64,000 nt of DNA, from assembly GCA_965242665.1 (NCBI GenBank), contig OZ251484.1, positions 806,001-870,000 of the forward strand, in the 5' to 3' direction. The notes under the pieces were generated by a model that did no database searches, was not told the origin of the DNA, and worked only from the letters and a program-made list of their open reading frames with translations. A program made the translations under genes and the position numbers. This document shows, piece after piece, positions 33,762 to 43,067 of the stretch (the stretch's first letter is position 1; the number at the start of each line of letters is the position of its first letter). The stretch is from VXLM01 sp965242665. Lineage in GTDB: Bacteria; Chloroflexota; Dehalococcoidia; Lucifugimonadales; VXLM01.

Positions 33762-35069
33762 ATGCCGGGCGGAGAAGTAGTAAGCCTTGTCTTGGTATCC
33801 GTCTTCTTGGCGCTGTCTGCTTTCTTTTCGAGTTCGGAGGCGGCGTTCCTCTCTCTGCAAAAGACGAGAGTCGCGCACCTGCTCAAGGAAGGAGTACCGG
33901 GCGCTCAGCGCGTCGCAGACATGCTCAGTGAGCCGGAGCGGCTCTTGTCGACCGTTCTGTTGGGCAACAACCTCGTCAACGTTGCCTTCACTTCGGTCAT
34001 TACGGTCATCGTCGTGAACCGCGTCAAAGATGCGGCGGGGGAAGACTGGGAAGGGGCGGGAGTCGTCATAGCGACGGTGATTGGCACCGTGGCTTTGCTC
34101 TTGCTCGGAGAAACGATTCCAAAGACGATCGCCGTTCGGAATTCTGAGAGGGTTTCCTTTCTATACTCCTATCCGCTCAAGTGGGTAGAGTACTTGCTGT
34201 TGCCCTTCGTGCTGATTCTCCAATGGATCACGAAGGTGGTTAGCAACCTGGTTGGCGGCGCGCGGGTGGTTCAGCCTTCCATCACCGAGGGGGAGTTTCG
34301 TACGCTCATCGACATCGGAGAGGGCGAGGGGCAGTTCGAGCATGACGAGGCCGAGCGGCTCAAGGGCGTGTTCCGCTTCGGCGACCGGCAAGTGCGCGAC
34401 ATCATGACTCCGCGCACCGAGATCGTCTTCATCGAGCGGGGATCCACAGTCCGCGAGTTTCTCAACCTGTATTCGAAGAGTTCGCACACGCGCTTTCCCG
34501 TGTACCGCCACGACACCGACAACGTAGTAGGCGTCCTCTCCCTCAAGGACATTCTGCGCTCCTTTGCCCGCAACGAGCTATCGGACGATGACTCCGTTAC
34601 CGACGTGACCAGAGAGGTATACTTCGTGCCGGAGACCAAGCGAATCGCAGAACTGTTCGACGAGCTTCGGAGGTCTGGCAACCAGATGGCGATAGCGGTG
34701 GATGAGTTTGGAGGGGTCGCCGGGCTGGTTACGCTCAAGCGGCTCATCGAAGAGGTGGTAGGGCGGGTTGGAGAGGAGGGGGTCGGAGCGGAGGAAGAAA
34801 TGATCCGGGTTGGGCAGGACACGTATCAGGTAGACGGGGGCATGAGCATCGACGAAGTGCGCGACAAGCTCGATTTGAACATCGAGGACGGTGACTTCGA
34901 GACGGTTGCAGGGTTCGCCCTCGAACAACTCGGCCACATACCAAGGGAAGGCGAAAGCTTCGATGCCGACGATGTGAAGTTCGAGGTTATTCGGATGGAC
35001 AATCTGAAGATCGAGCGCCTGCGCCTCACCAAGCGTCCTTCGATTCACGAGACGAGTGAGGACGTCTGA
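33762..35069 (+). CDS. CNNM/CorC-family membrane protein with CBS domains
   Basis: A 435-residue protein with a full DUF21 membrane domain (AFFSSSEAAFLSL, VNVAFTSVITVIVVN, LLLLGETIPKTIAV). A CBS pair follows (IMTPRTEIVFIE ... MAIAVDEFGGVAGLVTLKRLIEE) and then a CorC_HlyC C-terminal domain. It is likely to be a magnesium/cobalt efflux or Na-Mg exchange protein. Unlike the relative at 18191, its membrane part is complete. GAGGA lies upstream of the ATG. Confidence 0.9.
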   Translation: MPGGEVVSLVLVSVFLALSAFFSSSEAAFLSLQKTRVAHLLKEGVPGAQRVADMLSEPERLLSTVLLGNNLVNVAFTSVITVIVVNRVKDAAGEDWEGAGVVIATVIGTVALLLLGETIPKTIAVRNSERVSFLYSYPLKWVEYLLLPFVLILQWITKVVSNLVGGARVVQPSITEGEFRTLIDIGEGEGQFEHDEAERLKGVFRFGDRQVRDIMTPRTEIVFIERGSTVREFLNLYSKSSHTRFPVYRHDTDNVVGVLSLKDILRSFARNELSDDDSVTDVTREVYFVPETKRIAELFDELRRSGNQMAIAVDEFGGVAGLVTLKRLIEEVVGRVGEEGVGAEEEMIRVGQDTYQVDGGMSIDEVRDKLDLNIEDGDFETVAGFALEQLGHIPREGESFDADDVKFEVIRMDNLKIERLRLTKRPSIHETSEDV

Positions 35070-35260
35070 CTATGTATCTGGAATCGACGTTCCGCGCGCG
35101 CTTGGTCGTCATTCATGCGAGAGGGGGAATCCAGAAGCTCCCATACCCGCCCGCAGTACCATGTGCTCTTGCAGAGAACGGACGCCCTCGAAAATCATTC
35201 ACACCCGATTCCCTCGTCTGATATACTTCTCTTGAGGCGCAACATACAAGGAGTCCGCGG

Positions 35261-36655
35261 GTGAAAGTAACACAAGGCGAAGTCCAGGAGCGGCAAGTCG
35301 CTCTCCGCATCGAACTAGACGACGATGACCTTGAACCCTACGTCGACCGCGGATACCGGCAGGTGGTTCAGAAGATACGCATCCCCGGCTTTCGTCCGGG
35401 CAAGGCTCCGCGCAAGGTCGTCGAAGGGATGGTCGGGCGGGAAGGCTTGGTCAGCGAAAGTATGGACTTCCTCGTGGCGGACGTGATCGTCAAGGCCGTC
35501 GAGTCGCAGGAGATCGACTCCGTTGGCTTCCCCAAAGTCGATAATGTTGAACTTTCCCCCGTCGTCGTAGATGCCACCGTAGCCCTCAACCCCGTTCTCG
35601 ATCTGGGAGACTATTGGAGCATTCGAGTCGAAGATGACCCAGTCGAGGTCACCGATGAGGACGTCGACAACGAGCTCGAATCCATTCGCAAGAGGTATAG
35701 GTCGTGGGAGCCTGTCGAGCGGCCTGTTTCGTTCGACGACTTGGTTACGATGACGGTTACCGGAACGATCGACGGGGTCGAAGTCTTGTCGGAGACCGAT
35801 TGGGAATACGTCGTGCAATCCGACTCTGCCTTCCCATTTCCGGGCTTTGCAGCCGCGCTGGAAGGATTGCGCGCAGACGAGCCGGCCAGCTTCAGTCTAT
35901 CTCTGCCGAACGACTATGCGGACAAGGAAATCGCTGGCAAGGATGTGGAGGTATCAGTCGTCCTGACCGGCATCAAGGAGAGTATCTTCCCCGATCTCGA
36001 CGACGAGTTCGCGCGGAGTATAAGCGACGGAGACCTTGGCTACGACACCCTCGACCAACTTCGCGCCAGGTTGCGAACGGACATCGAGGCTCATGCCGCA
36101 CGGCAGAACGAGCAAGAGTATCGGGAGCTGGTTATCGAAGAATTTACCGTGAACGCCGACATCGAGATAGCTCCTATCTTGGTCGAACGCGAGATCGAGC
36201 GATCCCAAGAACGACGAGACGAGATGATGGAGAGGCTGCAGGTCAGCGCCGACGACTATTATCGGTTCACCGGCAAGTCCGCCGATCAAGTTCTCGACGA
36301 GATGCGCGAGGAAGCAGTCAACAAGCTCAACCGGTCTCACGCCATCGCAGCACTCATCGACGAGGAATCCATCGAGGTAGAGGACGCCGATCTGGAAGAG
36401 CGCCTCAAGCAGCTTGCTCGAGAAGGAGACGAGAGCGGACAGAAACTCACCAATAAGCAACTCCGTTCCGAGCAGGTGAGACAATCCGTACGCGAGACCC
36501 TGCTCGTCAAGAAGGCCGTAGACCTGCTCGTCGAGGTTGGGAAGGGGCTCAGAGATGGAGATGGAGAGGAACGGTCTTCCCCCGATGCAGAGAGTCGAGA
36601 TGCCGCGGTGCAATCGACTTCGGCGGCCCCCGCCTCCGTCGAGAGGGACGCCTAG
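35261..36655 (+). CDS. tig: Trigger factor
   Basis: A 464-residue ribosome-bound chaperone/prolyl isomerase. The N-terminal ribosome-binding signature is IPGFRPGKAPRKVVEG, the PPIase (FKBP-like) domain lies around residues 160-240 (DDLVTMTVTGTIDG ... FPFPGFAAALEGL), and the helical C-terminal chaperone domain extends to ~420. An acidic/Ser tail ends the protein. The start is GTG with AAGGAG upstream. It leads the tig-clpP-clpP-clpX cluster, a common arrangement coupling folding and proteolysis. Confidence 0.95.
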   Translation: MKVTQGEVQERQVALRIELDDDDLEPYVDRGYRQVVQKIRIPGFRPGKAPRKVVEGMVGREGLVSESMDFLVADVIVKAVESQEIDSVGFPKVDNVELSPVVVDATVALNPVLDLGDYWSIRVEDDPVEVTDEDVDNELESIRKRYRSWEPVERPVSFDDLVTMTVTGTIDGVEVLSETDWEYVVQSDSAFPFPGFAAALEGLRADEPASFSLSLPNDYADKEIAGKDVEVSVVLTGIKESIFPDLDDEFARSISDGDLGYDTLDQLRARLRTDIEAHAARQNEQEYRELVIEEFTVNADIEIAPILVEREIERSQERRDEMMERLQVSADDYYRFTGKSADQVLDEMREEAVNKLNRSHAIAALIDEESIEVEDADLEERLKQLAREGDESGQKLTNKQLRSEQVRQSVRETLLVKKAVDLLVEVGKGLRDGDGEERSSPDAESRDAAVQSTSAAPASVERDA

Positions 36656-36712
36656 GATCTGGCAGGGACATTCGGTTAGACGAACACTCGCCGAAACAAT
36701 GAGGAGACATAC

Positions 36713-37324
36713 GTGCTGACATCGAGAATCGAAAACGCTGCGCCGACGATAGTCGAAACCGGACCAAAAGGCAGGAAGGAAGAATACAACATCTATTCGC
36801 TCCTGCTCCAGGAGCGCATCATCTTCTTGGGCACTGAGATCGACGCCAACGTCGCTAGTTCCGTTGTCGCTCAGCTTCTCTATCTCGACATCAAAGACCC
36901 AAACGCCGACATCATCATGTACATCAACTCGCCGGGCGGCGGCGTCTATGCCGGACTCGCAATATACGATACCATGCAGCTGGTCAACGCCGACGTCCGA
37001 ACCTACTGCGTTGGCATGGCCGCAAGCATGGGCACAGTGCTCCTCACCGCAGGCGCAAAGGGCAAACGGTTCGTCCTGCCCAACTCCACCGTTCACATGC
37101 ACCAACCCTTAGGCGGGGCCCAAGGATCGGCGTCTCACGTCGAAATCCAAGCCGGCGAAATCCTCCGCCTCAAAGACCACCTCACAAAAATCATCGCAGA
37201 CTCGACCGGACAACTATACAAAAAAGTCGTGGACGATTCTGATGAAGACTCCTACATGAACGCACAGGAAGCCAAGGAATACGGCATCGTAGACGAGATC
37301 GTATCGTCCATGCCTGTGCTGTAG
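36713..37324 (+). CDS. clpP: ATP-dependent Clp protease proteolytic subunit, copy 1
   Basis: A 203-residue serine protease with a complete triad: Ser in GMAASMGTVLL, His in STVHMHQP, Asp in DEDSYMNAQEAKEYGIVD. It starts with GTG behind GAGGAG. It forms the barrel-shaped protease that works with ClpX encoded 0.9 kb downstream. A second clpP follows; the two N-termini (VLTSRIEN / VLKPRIEN) are clearly homologous. Confidence 0.95.
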   Translation: MLTSRIENAAPTIVETGPKGRKEEYNIYSLLLQERIIFLGTEIDANVASSVVAQLLYLDIKDPNADIIMYINSPGGGVYAGLAIYDTMQLVNADVRTYCVGMAASMGTVLLTAGAKGKRFVLPNSTVHMHQPLGGAQGSASHVEIQAGEILRLKDHLTKIIADSTGQLYKKVVDDSDEDSYMNAQEAKEYGIVDEIVSSMPVL

Positions 37325-37495
37325 CGTGATTCCCGAACGCCACCAAACACCGAGATTCGAGAGAAAAAACGCAATGTCTAGAAATGCCCTCTCCTTCCAA
37401 GGTTGTCCAACCTGCCCCATAGGCAAGGGGTCGACGAAATCCCGCACGAGAGAGCCGCGTCCGCGGTCTTGGAAGGGTACGACAAGGAGACTCAT

Positions 37496-38125
37496 GTGCT
37501 GAAACCGAGAATCGAAAACGTCCTGCCGATGGTGGTAGAGACCAGCCCCAGAGGCGAGCGTGCATACGACATCTACTCGCTCCTGTTGAGGAAGCGCATC
37601 ATCTTCCTGGGCACCCCGATCACCGACCAAGTCGCCAACGCGATTGTGGCTCAGCTCCTCTATCTCGACAGCGAGGAACCCGACCGGGACATCCTCATGT
37701 ACATCAACTCGCCCGGCGGCCTCATCTACGACGGACTCGCCATCTACGACACCATGCAGCTCGTCAAGCCCGATGTGCAGACCTACTGCGTCGGGTCGGC
37801 GATGAGCATGGCGACCGTCCTTCTGACGGCGGGCGCAAAGGGCAAGCGGTTTGCCCTGCCGAACTCGACGGTTCACATGCACCAGGCCAGGGGAGGAGCG
37901 CAGGGACAAGCGTCCGACATCGAGATATGGGCGCGCGAGCACCTCCGCCTTGAGGACCGTGTCCGCAGTATCATCGCAGAGACCACGGGACAGCCCTACG
38001 ACCGGGTCGCTCGCGACTCGTATCGAGACTTCTTCATGAACGCCAATGAGGCAAAGGAGTACGGCATCGTCGACGAAGTAGTTGCCAGCGACGACGCAGA
38101 GGGAGAGAATACCAAGGCGACGTAA
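37496..38125 (+). CDS. clpP: ATP-dependent Clp protease proteolytic subunit, copy 2
   Basis: A 209-residue paralogue with the triad Ser in GSAMSMATVLL, His in STVHMHQA and Asp in SYRDFFMNANEAKEYGIVD. I use the GTG at 37496, which has AAGGAG six bases upstream and matches the start of copy 1; an earlier ATG at 37403 adds 31 unrelated residues. The altered sequence around the Ser (AMSMA instead of AASMG) suggests that the copies are not interchangeable and may form mixed rings, as in other two-ClpP bacteria. Confidence 0.92.
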   Translation: MLKPRIENVLPMVVETSPRGERAYDIYSLLLRKRIIFLGTPITDQVANAIVAQLLYLDSEEPDRDILMYINSPGGLIYDGLAIYDTMQLVKPDVQTYCVGSAMSMATVLLTAGAKGKRFALPNSTVHMHQARGGAQGQASDIEIWAREHLRLEDRVRSIIAETTGQPYDRVARDSYRDFFMNANEAKEYGIVDEVVASDDAEGENTKAT

Positions 38126-38217
38126 GGAACCGGACTCGGAGGCCGATCCTCCGGATACTGCCGCGAGGCGGGCATCCGAGGACATACGATCCCAGCAGGT
38201 TACCTTGAGGGAGAAAC

Positions 38218-39540
38218 GTGACGACATCTCGGACAGACAATACTAGCAACCATCCTTGTTCATTCTGCCGCAAGCCGCGGACGCAGGTGAAGCGGATATT
38301 CGCAGGGCCGGACGGAGTCTTCATCTGCGATGAGTGCGTCGCCCTGTGCGGGCAGATCATCGTCGAGGAGAGCCCTGCCCCCGCGCGTCAACCGAGCAAT
38401 GCGGAAGTTCTGTCCAAGAGCGTCACGCCCAAGTGGATATACCAGAAGCTGGATGAGTACGTCGTCGGCCAGGAGCGACCAAAGAAGGTTCTCAGCGTGG
38501 CGGTGTACAACCATTACAAGCGCATCAGATCCAACTTCCTGCCGTCGCCCGACGTCGAGCTTCAGAAGGCAAACATTCTCTTGATGGGGCCGGCAGGCTC
38601 CGGCAAGACCCTGCTTGCGCAGACTCTCGCAAACATCCTCGACGTACCGTTTGCCATCGCCGACGCCACGTCTGTGACCGAGGCTGGATACGTCGGGGAA
38701 GACGTGGAGAACATCCTCCTCCATCTCATCCACGCCGCAGAACTCGATATCGACAGGGCCCAACAAGGCATCATCTACATCGACGAGATAGACAAGATCG
38801 CGCGGAAGAGTCCAAACCGCTCCATCACGCGCGACGTTTCCGGTGAAGGCGTTCAGCAGGCTCTCTTGAAGATCATCGAAGGCTGCGTCGCAAACGTCCC
38901 GCCGCATGGTGGGCGCAAGCATCCGCATCAGGAATTCGTACAGATCAAGACCAACGACATCCTCTTCCTTTGCGGCGGCACCTTCGAGGGGCTGAGCGAA
39001 ATCGTAGAGAGGCGTCTATCGAAAGACAGATTCACGGTGGGCTTCAATTCCAGCGCCAAGCCGAGAGAAGGAGTCTCTGTGGACGGAGAGAACATGTTCG
39101 ACCACGTAATCGGCGATGACTTGCTCGAATACGGCTTCATCCCCGAGCTCGTTGGTCGTCTGCCCATTTCCGTTGGTCTCCGAAGCCTCGACGAGCAAGC
39201 CCTAGTCAAGGTGCTTACCGAGCCGAAGAACGCATTCGTCAAGCAGTACCAGAGCCTCTTCAAGATGGATGATGTCGATCTGGAATTTACCCCGGGATCT
39301 CTCGAAGCTGCGGCCGACGAGGCCATCGCGCGGGGCACTGGAGCGCGCGGGCTGCGCGCCATCCTCGAGGAAACCCTCCTCGACGTAATGTATGAGATCC
39401 CTACCCTCAACAGCGTCACTCGCTGCGTCGTAGACGCAGAGACGATACGAAAGACGGAGGGGGTCCGCCTCGTGCGGAAAGATGGGGAGGTAGTGCCGTT
39501 CCCGGTGTGGGACCGGAAGCCGGAGCAGAAGTCCGCCTAA
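38218..39540 (+). CDS. clpX: ATP-dependent Clp protease ATP-binding subunit ClpX
   Basis: A 440-residue AAA+ unfoldase. The N-terminal zinc-binding domain has four Cys (CSFCRKP ... FICDECVALC), Walker A is GPAGSGKT (usually GPTGSGKT), Walker B is IIYIDEIDKI, and the RKSPNRSITRDVSGEGVQQA and EYGFIPELVGRLP segments are diagnostic. It delivers substrates to ClpP. The start is GTG after GAGGGAG. It is the last gene of the proteostasis cluster and converges with the rhomboid gene. Confidence 0.96.
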   Translation: MTTSRTDNTSNHPCSFCRKPRTQVKRIFAGPDGVFICDECVALCGQIIVEESPAPARQPSNAEVLSKSVTPKWIYQKLDEYVVGQERPKKVLSVAVYNHYKRIRSNFLPSPDVELQKANILLMGPAGSGKTLLAQTLANILDVPFAIADATSVTEAGYVGEDVENILLHLIHAAELDIDRAQQGIIYIDEIDKIARKSPNRSITRDVSGEGVQQALLKIIEGCVANVPPHGGRKHPHQEFVQIKTNDILFLCGGTFEGLSEIVERRLSKDRFTVGFNSSAKPREGVSVDGENMFDHVIGDDLLEYGFIPELVGRLPISVGLRSLDEQALVKVLTEPKNAFVKQYQSLFKMDDVDLEFTPGSLEAAADEAIARGTGARGLRAILEETLLDVMYEIPTLNSVTRCVVDAETIRKTEGVRLVRKDGEVVPFPVWDRKPEQKSA

Positions 39541-39562
39541 TCCGCGCGGCCGTGTATGGCCG

Positions 39563-40672
39563 CTATCGGCTGGAAAGTCCGCGGATCACTTGGAGCGCTT
39601 CTTCTTGAACTTGCGGGCTTCCGAACCGTATTGCAAGCGCCAGCTCCTGCCGTGCGGCCGCCTGGTCACCCAACTCCGCGTATATCTTCCCGCGCAGCAA
39701 GTGGACGTCCGCCGACACCCGGACGAATCTGGTCACTAGACCTGTCTCGGCTGCCAGATCCAGCTCGTCCAGCGCACGGGAGTAATTTCCCTCTTGATAG
39801 TGATACTCGGCGCGGGCGTAACGAGTAGAGGGATTGTCTGGCAGTCTGCCGTTGGCCAGGATTACCCCGACTGTCAGAATCGCCAACGTCGCAGGGACGA
39901 CCCACCATTTGAGAAGGAGAGATCCGGTCGTGTTGACTATCACTCCGTAGCCGAAGAACGTGCGGTCTCGCCGATAGCGGGGCGACAGTGCAAGGCCCAG
40001 GAGGAAGCCTGACACGAGCCCTCCGACGTGCGCCCAGTTGTCGATGCCGGGCGTCGATACGCCGATGAAGATACTGACGGCGACTATCACTCCGACGCCG
40101 ATCAAACTGTTTTGCATGTACTTGCCGAACGCCCGGCGCTGAATCAGGAAGAACGCCGACACCGCGCCAATGACCCCGAAGATCGCGCCGCTTGCGCCCG
40201 CGCCGATGGCGATCGAGTTGAGGAGATAGCTGGACACGCTCCCCGCCAACCCCGATAGAACGTAGACCAGAGCGAACCGCGCGTGGCCGTACCAACGCTC
40301 CACCATCTGCCCAAAGATGAACAGCAAGAGGCAGTTGGACCCCAAGTGCATGAACCCAGAGTGCAGGAACGTCGCAGTGAAGAGACGCCAGTACTCCCCT
40401 TCCGATATGTACGGTCCGTACATGGCTCCGAAATTGAGGAGCACGTCTAGATCTTCCGTACCGCCTGCAAGGGTCGTCAGTCCGAACACTGCAGCGTAGA
40501 TGCACAGCAGCGCATACGTCAGGAAGGGCGTCCGTGCAGCCTCCGGTATAGCCGGGTACTCCTCCGGCTCGTAATCGTATTCTCTCGTCTCGTGCACGAC
40601 CTGTGTTCTATCTATCCTCGGAAGGGATTGAGTTCTTGCGCTTGTGAGGCTGCTTTGCGCGCGTGCCGTCAT
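39563..40672 (-). CDS. Rhomboid-family intramembrane serine protease with C-terminal repeats
   Basis: A 369-residue protein: a soluble acidic N-terminus, then six or seven helices with the rhomboid marks FLHSGFMHLGSNCLLL, the catalytic Ser in GAGASGAIFGVIGA and the catalytic His in NWAHVGGLVSGFL. The last ~90 residues after the seventh helix look like one or two TPR-type helical repeats (RYARAEYHYQEGNYSRALDE). It would cleave membrane proteins within the bilayer. It is convergent with clpX, with 22 bp between them. Confidence 0.9.
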   Translation of the reverse strand: MTARAQSSLTSARTQSLPRIDRTQVVHETREYDYEPEEYPAIPEAARTPFLTYALLCIYAAVFGLTTLAGGTEDLDVLLNFGAMYGPYISEGEYWRLFTATFLHSGFMHLGSNCLLLFIFGQMVERWYGHARFALVYVLSGLAGSVSSYLLNSIAIGAGASGAIFGVIGAVSAFFLIQRRAFGKYMQNSLIGVGVIVAVSIFIGVSTPGIDNWAHVGGLVSGFLLGLALSPRYRRDRTFFGYGVIVNTTGSLLLKWWVVPATLAILTVGVILANGRLPDNPSTRYARAEYHYQEGNYSRALDELDLAAETGLVTRFVRVSADVHLLRGKIYAELGDQAAARQELALAIRFGSPQVQEEALQVIRGLSSR

Positions 40673-40889
40673 CGATCGGCAGGAAATTCGCTCTCTTCGT
40701 ACGATACACTAGAATCTGATTCAAGACTACCTTGCGCCGCGCCCGTTGGAGGAGTGGACGTTCTTGCGAACGTTGAAGGTTGGAAGCGGTACGTACTCGG
40801 TTGCAGTGCATGGCTTCCGCATGGGTATGCGGGGGCGCGGGCGATCCTGGGGGAATGCGTGAATGGCGGGGCGCATAGGGAGGATGCTC

Positions 40890-41405
40890 ATGGATCCGTT
40901 TCCTAGCCGGTATGATATCCGGCCCGATCAGACGGTCGATAGCGTTGCGGAGATCGACGCGCTCGCCCTCTACGAGCGCGGCGTCCGCGCCATTGGTTTC
41001 GATGCAGACCAGACGCTCTGTCCCTACTACGGTCGGAGTATTCATGGACGGCTGCGAACGGCAGTCGAGGCTATGTGTGTCTTGTTCGAAGGCCGGGTGT
41101 GCATCATCTCGAACTGCGGCGACGAGCGAAGGCGGGAACTGATCGACCGGTTTCCCTTGTACGTCGTGCCGACTCCGAAGAAGAAGCCAAACCCCATTCC
41201 ATACCGCGCGGCGGAGGAGCGGTTTGGCGTCCCGCCTCATCAATGGGCGTTCGTTGGCGACCGACTTCTGACCGACGTCGTGGGAGCGAATCGGGCCGGA
41301 TGGTACTCCATCCACGTTCGTCCGTTCGCGCCCGAGACCGACCCGTGGTACATTCCGCCGGTCCGCTCATACGAGCGGCTCCTGCGGCGAATATACCGCG
41401 TCTAA
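40890..41405 (+). CDS. YqeG-family HAD IIIA-type phosphatase
   Basis: A 171-residue HAD protein: motif I FDADQTLCPYY (the nucleophile Asp and acid Asp are both present), motif II ISNCGDE, motif III Lys in PTPKKKPNP and motif IV FVGDRLLTDVVGAN, as in YqeG / YkvD-like phosphatases. I chose the ATG at 40890 with AGGGAGG six bases upstream over the earlier ATG at 40863. The usual Gly around motif I is replaced by Gln (DQT). The substrate is unknown. Confidence 0.88.
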   Translation: MDPFPSRYDIRPDQTVDSVAEIDALALYERGVRAIGFDADQTLCPYYGRSIHGRLRTAVEAMCVLFEGRVCIISNCGDERRRELIDRFPLYVVPTPKKKPNPIPYRAAEERFGVPPHQWAFVGDRLLTDVVGANRAGWYSIHVRPFAPETDPWYIPPVRSYERLLRRIYRV

Positions 41406-41451
41406 TGCGCCGATTCCCCATCGTTTGCCGTTCCGCGTGAAAGTCGACGCG

Positions 41452-41715
41452 CTATTGGCCGTCCTCTGTCCGTATTCCCGATTCGGATTCTCCGCCTTCG
41501 CCGTAGTCGGTCTGAATTTGGGTGATCTTGAGTTCGGCCTTGGCGAGTAGGTTCGTGCAGTGGTTGGCGAGGCGCACTCCGCGTTCGAACAGCGCGGTCG
41601 TCTCATGGAGCGGCAGATCGCCATCCTCCACCTCTCGCACTGTATTCTCCAGCTGTTCGAGCGCCTGCTCGAACGTCATATCGGTCAAGTCGTCGGTCTT
41701 CGTCGTTTCTGTCAT
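41452..41715 (-). CDS. xseB: Exodeoxyribonuclease VII small subunit
   Basis: An 87-residue XseB: MTFEQALEQLENTVREVEDGDLPL and the helix ALFERGVRLANHCTNLLAKAEL. It binds XseA to make exonuclease VII, which degrades single-stranded DNA. It lies 21 bp after the xseA stop, in the same operon. Confidence 0.94.
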   Translation of the reverse strand: MTETTKTDDLTDMTFEQALEQLENTVREVEDGDLPLHETTALFERGVRLANHCTNLLAKAELKITQIQTDYGEGGESESGIRTEDGQ

Positions 41716-41736
41716 GTGCTCGAATGAACGTCCTCT

Positions 41737-43026
41737 CTACCGTTCGGGCAGGTCCATGACGGCCTGTCCGGTCGGCGGGGTCTTTCTCGGCTGTTGTCTC
41801 GTTCGTGCGACCATGCGGCCCGTACCGTTAGCGACCACGGCGCGGAAGCGTCCCTTCGCGACGGTCACTTCGACTGGATCTCCATGGGTGACTTGGGATG
41901 GATCCGTGACGATCCGGCCGTCTTTCTGGACGATGGCATATCCTCGGATGAGGGTATCTCTTGGGCTGATGGACGAGAGTCGGGCGCTCATTCCGTTCAC
42001 GCGCGCGCCGGCCATCTGCACTGCCCCTCGGGCGTGTGCGGATGCCGTCCGCACCAGGTCGTCGATACGCAGCTTCATCGTGTCGAAGTCTGGCAGGCCT
42101 CGATGCAGGCGAGACCGGAGTGTATAGATCTCCCGCGCGGACGACGCGATTCGTCCACCCATGCTTGTGTTCAGATACCGTCGATGCGCTCCGATCCTTG
42201 CTTGGATGTCTGCCTGATCGGGTGAGACAATCTCCGCGGCTGCGGATGGCGTGGGGGCTCGGATGTCTGCCGCGAGGTCTGCGATGGTCCAGTCGGTCTC
42301 ATGGCCGATTCCGCTCACGACTGTGGCCTTGCTGCCGAAGACGGCGCGTGCGACGGTCTCATCGTTGAACGCCCACATATCTTCGAGGGATCCGCCGCCG
42401 CGCGCGACGATGATGACGTCTACGTGGGTGTTCTCGTTGAGGGCGTCGAGAGCCTTGACGATATGCGGCGCAGCTTCCTTCCCCTGTACCAACGTGCCGG
42501 CGAGGGCGAGTTCGGCCAATGGGTAACGGCGCCGCGTTACGTTCTGGATGTCATGCCATACCGATCCTATTGGTGATGTCACCACCCCGATTCGGCGGGG
42601 AAATGGAGGGATGGGGCGCTTGCGCGACTCTTCGAACAGCCCCTCTGCGCGGAGTCGCATCTCGAGTTCATCGCGCTTGCGCTGCAGTTCGCCTTCGCCA
42701 ATGGGTTGTACGGTGTCCGCTATCAATTGGATGTCGCCGCGCGCTTCGTAGAGGGAAACGTAGCCGTGTGCGATCACCGCCGCGCCGTTTTCGATCTCGC
42801 GCTCGCCGCTCCCGCCGCGGAACATGACGCACCGGAGCGCAGCGCCCTCGTCGAGTAGACTGAAGTAGGAGTGTCCGGCGGCGGATCGCGTGAAGTTGCC
42901 GACCTCGCCCTCCACCCAAATATCGCGCAAGTTCGAGTCTTGCAGGATGTTCTTGATGTGCATCGCCACCTGCGAGACCGAGTAGACGAGCCTGCTCTCG
43001 CCTTGTGTAACCATCACGGAGTCCAT
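41737..43026 (-). CDS. xseA: Exodeoxyribonuclease VII large subunit
   Basis: A 429-residue XseA. It has an N-terminal OB fold (IWVEGEVGNFTRSAAGHSYF), the catalytic domain with RIGVVTSPIGSVWHDI, VIIVARGGGSLEDMWAFNDE and VSGIGHETDWTIADLAAD, and a short C-terminal part (SPRDTLIRGYAIV). The coiled-coil part seems shorter than in E. coli. It is followed by xseB in one operon. The ATG at 43026 is used; one five codons in is an alternative. Confidence 0.95.
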   Translation of the reverse strand: MDSVMVTQGESRLVYSVSQVAMHIKNILQDSNLRDIWVEGEVGNFTRSAAGHSYFSLLDEGAALRCVMFRGGSGEREIENGAAVIAHGYVSLYEARGDIQLIADTVQPIGEGELQRKRDELEMRLRAEGLFEESRKRPIPPFPRRIGVVTSPIGSVWHDIQNVTRRRYPLAELALAGTLVQGKEAAPHIVKALDALNENTHVDVIIVARGGGSLEDMWAFNDETVARAVFGSKATVVSGIGHETDWTIADLAADIRAPTPSAAAEIVSPDQADIQARIGAHRRYLNTSMGGRIASSAREIYTLRSRLHRGLPDFDTMKLRIDDLVRTASAHARGAVQMAGARVNGMSARLSSISPRDTLIRGYAIVQKDGRIVTDPSQVTHGDPVEVTVAKGRFRAVVANGTGRMVARTRQQPRKTPPTGQAVMDLPER

Positions 43027-43067
43027 TGCGCCTGCAGCTCGTAGTCCAGTCTCATGCGGCGAGATGC

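Noticed and set aside
35954..37105. 383-residue minus-strand frame across tig and clpP
   Set aside because: Antisense to two certain genes with no recognisable domain.
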